This document shows, in pieces, positions 23,835 through 28,231 of a DNA stretch of 28,231 nt. How positions within the stretch are numbered: position 1 is the stretch's first letter; each line of letters starts with the position of its first letter. This stretch comes from a virus. Location: the IMG/VR virus record IMGVR_UViG_3300010413_000131, positions 1 to 28,231 of that record; one strand, written 5' to 3'. The notes below the pieces were generated by a model. It searched no databases. It was not told where the DNA came from and was given only the letters and a program-made list of their open reading frames with translations. The position numbers were made by a program, and so were the translations under genes.

Positions 23835-24173
23835 CTACCCCTCCCCGTCTTCCTCCCAAACGTCTTCCCATTCCTCTTCTTGGGGTACAATGTCCGGGCT
23901 CAGGGTCATTAGCTGGCCGGTGCTGCCTCGGTGTAGGTGCGGAGCCTGGAGGACCACAAGGCCAGCCGCAATCATTCCATCAAGCGCTTTGCGGGCTTCT
24001 GGCCTGTTCCAGAATCGTTCATCACCCCGGATCCTGGGCATAAAGTACGGTCGCCCGTCGTGAACCTTCAACACCCGACCTTCTAGCAGGTGCTCTACGA
24101 TCTTCTTCTGAGCCTTGCTGAACTCTGACACTCCCGCTTCTGCCTTTTCCTCTGGTACCTGTTTCTCTGCCAT
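23835..24173 (-). CDS. Small possible winged-helix protein with acidic tail
   Basis: The 112-residue product has a pattern that could form a winged helix: KAQKKIVEHLLEGRVL as first helix, RPEARKALDGMIAAGLVVLQ as second and third, then GQLMTLSP as a wing strand. The last 15 or so residues are acidic (EEEWEDVWEEDGEG). AGGAGG lies at the very end of the portal gene, about ten bases before the ATG. Its place directly after the portal and before the Gln-rich protein suggests a head-assembly or packaging role, but a regulator is possible too. I do not recognise a family. Confidence 0.65.
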   Translation of the reverse strand: MAEKQVPEEKAEAGVSEFSKAQKKIVEHLLEGRVLKVHDGRPYFMPRIRGDERFWNRPEARKALDGMIAAGLVVLQAPHLHRGSTGQLMTLSPDIVPQEEEWEDVWEEDGEG

Positions 24174-24176
24174 GGC

Positions 24177-26018
24177 TTAGAATCCTCCTGGGTATGGCAT
24201 AGCGCCGGGGATCTGTTGCTCCATCTGTCCCGGCTGGGGGTACCCCTGTCCTGGGTACCCTGGCGGCTGCATCATTCCGGGCGGCACTGGCATAGCTGCG
24301 CCGGGTGGTATCGGCTGGGGGCCATAGCCTGGCGGGTACTGCTGGGGTGGCATTGGCCCATAACCTGGGGGCGGCTGCATCATTCCGGGCTGCATGGGTG
24401 GCGGCTGCATCGGTTGGGGCTGGGCCGGTGGCTCTTCGCCTGCCTGTGCGAGCTTCCTTAGTTCCTTCTCGAACTCTATAGCCCGCTTCATTTCCTCTTC
24501 AATTCTGGCCTGTTCCTTCTCCGCCGCCTGTACAAGTCCGTACTTCTCAACGGTCGTTCTCCATGACAGCATGGGTCGCCCGTCTGTCCCTGGTTCTCTG
24601 GCCCTGCCTGCCAGGACCATGTTAGCTTGCTCGTCACTGGGTAGCAGGTCCCCGATCTGAACCTCTACATGGTACAGCCCATCGAGATCACGGGGCTTGA
24701 ACTCAAGCCAGTTTGCTACCCGATAACTGCGGGTGTCCCCGTCCATGTCGTCTATCCGCATGAACCTGATCACGTTGCTTGGAGTCAGATCGGCTAGCCA
24801 CTCAGCGCACATTCTCAGGGCCACTTCCCCCAGCGATTCTACACAAGCCTGGAGGGCCGCTATGATCCCATTCAATCGGATCTGCCCGCTCTGGTTCAGA
24901 AGGTTGATCGCATAGCCCGCCATGATGCGCCCAGGGTCAAGGCCATACATCGAACTCGGGAAGGTTCCCCGCTCAAAGTGAGCTTCATACTTGGCCCGCA
25001 TCTTGTCAAGCTCCATAGGCTGGCGGCCTGCTCGTAGTGGGTCAACGCTCTCCCCTGGGTATAGGTGGTTGACAGCGCCGGGGCGGGTGTCTAGTTCAAA
25101 GTCTTCTTGCTCGGTGATAACAGTCCATGCGTCGCCTGTGTACTGGTGAACGGCTGTAGCCTCTGCGGAGTCTGCCAGGTCGAGACGGTCGATCACGTTC
25201 AGCACTCCATGGAGTAGCCCCCTTGCCCGTTCCTCTGGTACTGCGCTGCCGGTCTGTCTTGCGTACTCGAAAGCATAGGGGATCTGTCCGTAGGTGTGGG
25301 GCCAGGGACCTTGGCCCGCCTTGAGGCTGACCAGTTCCCCCGCCGCCCAGTAGCAGTATTGTGAGTCGTCCCAGTATTCCACCCACGTTACTTCTTCAGC
25401 CGGTCGCTTGCCGGGTAATGCCTCCTTGTCGCCCAGGGTCCGGCGTATGTCGGCTACCCGCCGCTGGCTCTGCTCTACAACGTAGCTCAGCCCGTCGATC
25501 CCGATCTCGGGATAGACGTAGCGGGGATCTCGAACCTGGATAGCTAGGGGGATCCTGCGGTCTGCCTCCCAGGTGGCCCGGCCTTCCTCGTCTACTGTGA
25601 TCTTGGTATCTGTACCGGGGGAGGGGAGCACCCGCATACACACAGCGCCGCGCATCCCGGCAAGCCAAGCGGCCTTTGACAGAAATCTCTGATGCTGTGT
25701 GCGCTGGCTCTGTGTCCAGATCGCCTGTAAGAACTGCTCTGCATCATCGGCGGCCTGTTGGCCTTTCTTCTTCTCGCTGGGCGCTGCGACAGTGAATGTC
25801 ATATCGGCGCTAGTTACTAGGTCCTGCACAAGATCAATCGCCCCAGTCCCCCAGGGCATACGCACGATCTCGATCCCTTCAGCCTGCGCCGTCTCTTTGT
25901 CGTCCTTGTCGTACTCTAGAAAGTAATACTGGTTGATCTCGTCAAGGTCGGCGTCTCGCTCAGCATAGTAGTCGATTGTTTGTTTAGCTAACTCCCATAG
26001 ATCGCTAGCCGCGTCCAT
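24177..26018 (-). CDS. Portal protein with a Pro/Gln/Met/Gly-rich tail
   Basis: The 613-residue product is a phage portal by content and position: it follows the terminase large subunit and has portal-type segments, including an N-terminal helical part with DEINQYYFLEY, a middle with DPRYVYPEIG, a clip-like core with YCYWAAGELVS and YGQIPYAFEYARQTG, a helical stretch with AINLLNQSGQIRLNGII, and a late VEVQIGDLLPSDEQ. The portal ring would sit at one head vertex, bind terminase and admit DNA. Residues about 530-613 form a low-complexity tail of Pro, Gln, Met, Gly and Tyr, which ordinary portals lack. The ATG at 26018 overlaps the terminase gene by 31 bases; the next in-frame Met is about 53 codons on and would cut conserved sequence. 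Confidence 0.92.
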   Translation of the reverse strand: MDAASDLWELAKQTIDYYAERDADLDEINQYYFLEYDKDDKETAQAEGIEIVRMPWGTGAIDLVQDLVTSADMTFTVAAPSEKKKGQQAADDAEQFLQAIWTQSQRTQHQRFLSKAAWLAGMRGAVCMRVLPSPGTDTKITVDEEGRATWEADRRIPLAIQVRDPRYVYPEIGIDGLSYVVEQSQRRVADIRRTLGDKEALPGKRPAEEVTWVEYWDDSQYCYWAAGELVSLKAGQGPWPHTYGQIPYAFEYARQTGSAVPEERARGLLHGVLNVIDRLDLADSAEATAVHQYTGDAWTVITEQEDFELDTRPGAVNHLYPGESVDPLRAGRQPMELDKMRAKYEAHFERGTFPSSMYGLDPGRIMAGYAINLLNQSGQIRLNGIIAALQACVESLGEVALRMCAEWLADLTPSNVIRFMRIDDMDGDTRSYRVANWLEFKPRDLDGLYHVEVQIGDLLPSDEQANMVLAGRAREPGTDGRPMLSWRTTVEKYGLVQAAEKEQARIEEEMKRAIEFEKELRKLAQAGEEPPAQPQPMQPPPMQPGMMQPPPGYGPMPPQQYPPGYGPQPIPPGAAMPVPPGMMQPPGYPGQGYPQPGQMEQQIPGAMPYPGGF

Positions 26019-27409
26019 TCATCTTCCCTCAGTTCCTTTGGGAGCCGGGCGATCTTGCTGCGTCCATGCCTGGCTGCCGCTAGTTGGTCCCCGCCTGGCT
26101 TGGGCTTGCGTCGTGGCCCTCTGATCTTCCACGTTAGCCCGTACCTGAGCGCATCATAACCGTGATCCTCTGCGTCGCTGTCAACGTCCTCCGGGTTGTG
26201 CTCGTCGTGAGGGAGGGCCGGAAGAGTCCTTATTAGATTTCTGCAAGTGCTGAAGACCTGGATCCCTGGCCTTCCGTCCTCTGCATCTGCTAAGAACTCC
26301 CTCACCCGGCGCAACCCACGGATCCTGTCATTGTCTGCTTGTGTAAGCCTCACCCCCGCCTTCTGGTACTCTTCAGCGCTGCTGGTCAACCGATCCTCAT
26401 AACTCTTCTTTGTCCACATGGAGGGGTCGGCCAGCGTGATCCTGATCTTGTCGCCCCTGGTCTTCTCCTTGATCCGCTCCGCCTGGCCCTTGTCGGTCAA
26501 CCCAGTCTGGTAGTCCTCATTGTAGACATACACCCGCCTACTGTCCGGGTCCTGGGTTAGCCACAAGCAACAGTATGGCTGCCGGTATCCCCAGTCTACA
26601 GCCCTCCAGCGTCTCCATGAGTCCGGCACGGTGAACGGCTCCACTACATGATGCTCTCGCCTCCACTCGTCAAACGCCTGGCCCTCGAACATATCCCAGT
26701 TGCCATACACCCAGGCTTGCTGTAGCTTGTCGGGGAGGGTGTGCAGGGTATCCCAGTAGTCCTGGTCTAAGTGCGGGTTGTCGGCTGGGAGTGCCTTGAC
26801 GAAAGCGAACTGCCCGGCCTGGGGCTCTAGCTCTTCCGGGTACTCCCGATCAAGCCACAACTGCTTTACCCATAGGTGGCCAATACTGCCGGGGTTGGTG
26901 GCTGCGACAAAGCGGGCCATGTCCACACCTGGCCAGCGTAGCGATCCCCTCAGTATGTCAAAGGTACCATAGGGATTCTTCGTTAGCTCGTCTACCCCGA
27001 TAGCCGCGAACTCTGCGCTCTGGTACTTGCTCGGGTCGTCAAGGTTGCGGAGTAGGATCGATCCCCCTCCATACCGTGGCCGCAAGTGAAAGCCTAGCCC
27101 CTCGTCTTGGGTACCCCTCACGCTTCCAAGGGCCTGCGGGAACTCACGCTTGATCTTGCTGATCTGCCGGTCCCTCAATACGGGGTAGTCTTCACAGAAG
27201 AGCCCGACTTGTACCCCCCGGATCCCTAGCCGGTCGGCAAAGTAGATCAGCAACCAAAGCAGGTACCAGCGGAGCCAGTAACTTTTACCTGGCCCACGGC
27301 TACCCCCATACAGGGTGTACTTGTGGGCCATGGCTGCATGGGTGGCTTCAAGCTGTTTGTCTGTAAAGGTGCAAAGATCCCAGAAGGATCGTCGGTCAAG
27401 CACCGTCAT
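25988..27409 (-). CDS. terL: Terminase large subunit (ATPase and nuclease)
   Basis: The 473-residue product packs DNA into the head. The ATPase half shows a Walker A motif, GGSRGPGKS (35-43), a Walker B motif ending in AIGVDE (136-141) and the coupling motif AATNPG (169-174). The nuclease half shows the three acidic positions expected of an RNase H-like fold: VDWGY (Asp272), LADPS (Asp328) and DAEDHGYDALRYGL (Asp415 or Asp419). Length is normal for the family. It overlaps the small subunit gene by 14 bases, so the two are probably translationally coupled. The portal follows it, completing the usual packaging order. The call is firm. Confidence 0.96.
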   Translation of the reverse strand: MTVLDRRSFWDLCTFTDKQLEATHAAMAHKYTLYGGSRGPGKSYWLRWYLLWLLIYFADRLGIRGVQVGLFCEDYPVLRDRQISKIKREFPQALGSVRGTQDEGLGFHLRPRYGGGSILLRNLDDPSKYQSAEFAAIGVDELTKNPYGTFDILRGSLRWPGVDMARFVAATNPGSIGHLWVKQLWLDREYPEELEPQAGQFAFVKALPADNPHLDQDYWDTLHTLPDKLQQAWVYGNWDMFEGQAFDEWRREHHVVEPFTVPDSWRRWRAVDWGYRQPYCCLWLTQDPDSRRVYVYNEDYQTGLTDKGQAERIKEKTRGDKIRITLADPSMWTKKSYEDRLTSSAEEYQKAGVRLTQADNDRIRGLRRVREFLADAEDGRPGIQVFSTCRNLIRTLPALPHDEHNPEDVDSDAEDHGYDALRYGLTWKIRGPRRKPKPGGDQLAAARHGRSKIARLPKELREDEWTRLAIYGS

Positions 27410-27914
27410 GGGCTGGTAGTGGAGGATCCCCGGCTACGATCCAAAGCTCGTTAGGGTCCTGCTCTACAACGTCAACCCATAGCCGGTGATTCTTGCCTAG
27501 CTGGGTGGCCGCTGCCTGGGCGGAGTACAGCTTGATCCTGAATCCATCCCGTGTCTTGCTGAAGCTCTCGATCAGGTGGCCGCCCTCACTGAATAGCTTT
27601 TGCCAGTTAAAGCGGGCTACTTCCTCCCCTGTCTCAAGGTCAATGCCCATTTCTAGGAAGTCTCCCAGGTTGCCCCTGGCCTGCTTGCCCAGGATAGACA
27701 GCACTTCTTCCGCCTCTAGTGCGCTGTGTCCGGTTAGTTGGCTGATGTAGGTTTGGATCTTAGGCTTCGTTAGGTTCTCACTGGCAATAACTGAAAGTGT
27801 GGCCGCGTTCCCGCCATAACCTGCCGCCTCCGCCGCCGCCCTGCCATTGTACCCGTTGGACACATAGGCTTCACAGAAGGCTTTTTGTTTGTAGGTTAGG
27901 CGGGTGTTCTTCAT
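27396..27914 (-). CDS. terS: Terminase small subunit
   Basis: The 172-residue product matches the Terminase_2 type: LTYKQKAFCEAYVSNGYNGRAAAEAAGYG at the start (residues 6-34), which holds the helix-turn-helix used for recognition of the packaging site, then LTKPKIQTYISQL and an oligomerisation-like helical part. Its C-terminal part (about 90-172) is longer and mixed in structure. It begins within the stop of the preceding small membrane protein (ATGA overlap) and overlaps the large subunit gene. It would bind viral DNA and recruit the large subunit. The call is firm from sequence pattern and place. Confidence 0.93.
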   Translation of the reverse strand: MKNTRLTYKQKAFCEAYVSNGYNGRAAAEAAGYGGNAATLSVIASENLTKPKIQTYISQLTGHSALEAEEVLSILGKQARGNLGDFLEMGIDLETGEEVARFNWQKLFSEGGHLIESFSKTRDGFRIKLYSAQAAATQLGKNHRLWVDVVEQDPNELWIVAGDPPLPAHDGA

Positions 27915-28156
27915 GGTATGGGGCTCGCGGCTAGCAGGTTAAGCAGTAGCAAGAGGGCCGCTGTTCCAAAGCTGATCGCAAAGCCAACAAGCGCCCATGT
28001 TACCTTGGCCTGGCTTGCTCGCAATTCTCTGATCGCTTCTTCCATCTTGTCTGATAGGTCCTTTATCCGGTCGCTGTTGCGCTGTCCATACACGCAACCC
28101 AACCGGTCTAAGGTATGCCAGGTCGGGGGGCCTGGCCGTCCGTTGTTCTCGCTCAT
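27911..28156 (-). CDS. Small coiled-coil membrane protein, XhlA-like or holin-like
   Basis: The 81-residue product has a polar start, a charged helix able to form a coiled coil (RIKDLSDKMEEAIRELRASQ, about 30-50) and one hydrophobic segment near the C-terminus (about 53-76, ALVGFAISFGTAALLLLLNLL). This layout is that of hemolysin XhlA-type proteins, which assist lysis in some phages. It overlaps both neighbours with ATGA junctions. A holin or holin accessory role is possible, but one membrane segment is not decisive and other phage membrane proteins look alike. Confidence 0.65.
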   Translation of the reverse strand: MSENNGRPGPPTWHTLDRLGCVYGQRNSDRIKDLSDKMEEAIRELRASQAKVTWALVGFAISFGTAALLLLLNLLAASPIP

Positions 28157-28231
28157 TCGTCGCTCTCTGCACCTGGCCAGGACACACGGGAAACAGAATA
28201 CAGATCCATAGCCTCAACGCTGCGCTTAACC
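28153..28231 (-). CDS. 3' end of an unidentified gene, cut by the right edge (partial)
   Basis: On the minus strand the frame ending in TGA at 28155-28153 is open to the window edge and gives 25 or so residues ending in SVEAMDLYSVSRVSWPG and an acidic tail AESDE. The stop overlaps the ATG of the next gene (ATGA), as at the other junctions here, which makes it likely to be real. The segment MDLYSVSRVSWP weakly recalls the C-terminal end of phage head maturation proteases (D-L-x-x-V-S-x-V-x-x-P), but this is too short to rely on. Confidence 0.55.
   Translation of the reverse strand, partial: VKRSVEAMDLYSVSRVSWPGAESDE

Noticed and set aside
27939-28217. Minus-strand open frame of 92 codons
   Set aside because: It is out of frame with the small membrane protein, which has ATGA junctions to both neighbours and a clear coiled coil plus membrane segment.
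1-28231. CRISPR array, tRNA or rRNA genes, insertion sequence, integrase or attachment site
   Set aside because: I saw no regularly spaced repeats, no tRNA- or rRNA-like stretch, no transposase or integrase motif, and almost no non-coding space to hold them.

Overview
This window reads as the virion-structure part of a tailed double-stranded DNA phage (Caudoviricetes) or a prophage of one. Every gene I can support lies on the minus strand, so transcription runs from base 28231 towards base 1. The DNA is GC-rich, genes are packed with overlaps or gaps of a few bases, and there are no tRNA, rRNA, CRISPR, integrase or replication genes. The host cannot be named from the sequence.

Layout in order of transcription. 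The right edge holds the 3' end of an unidentified gene, then a small coiled-coil plus membrane-anchor protein (28156-27911). The packaging block follows: terminase small subunit (27914-27396), terminase large subunit (27409-25988) and portal (26018-24177), which has a long Pro/Gln/Met/Gly-rich tail. After a small possible winged-helix protein and a 319-residue Gln/Pro/Gly/Tyr-rich protein comes one 4169-codon gene (22868-10359) that fills about 44% of the window. It has the hallmarks of a phage 'polyvalent' protein: a conserved large module with an ELQSDWH signature, an HELGH zinc-metallopeptidase-like segment, two regions that look like ADP-ribosyltransferase (ART)-type folds, and further modules, several of them bordered by short LFQxG-like motifs. 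Its place between portal and capsid genes suggests a virion-packaged, injected protein (inference).

The head block follows: a 74-residue protein with no acidic residues, a beta-sandwich-like protein, then a consensus sigma70-type promoter overlapping the start of the scaffold gene, the scaffold, an HK97-fold-type major capsid protein, a decoration-like protein, a membrane-anchored protein and a beta-rich structural protein. GC-rich stem-loops sit in the larger gaps here. The last block, to the left edge, is connector and host-contact material: a LamG-like lectin protein, two adjacent adaptor-like proteins that look like paralogues (the second fused to a carbohydrate-binding-like domain), and a large tail or nozzle-like protein, open at base 1, with a propeller-like middle.

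The portal, terminase and capsid calls are firm. The assignments inside the giant protein rest on motifs read by eye. The most unusual content is the giant protein with its boundary motifs, the promoter inside the head operon, and an aromatic-VPP motif shared by the giant protein and its upstream neighbour.
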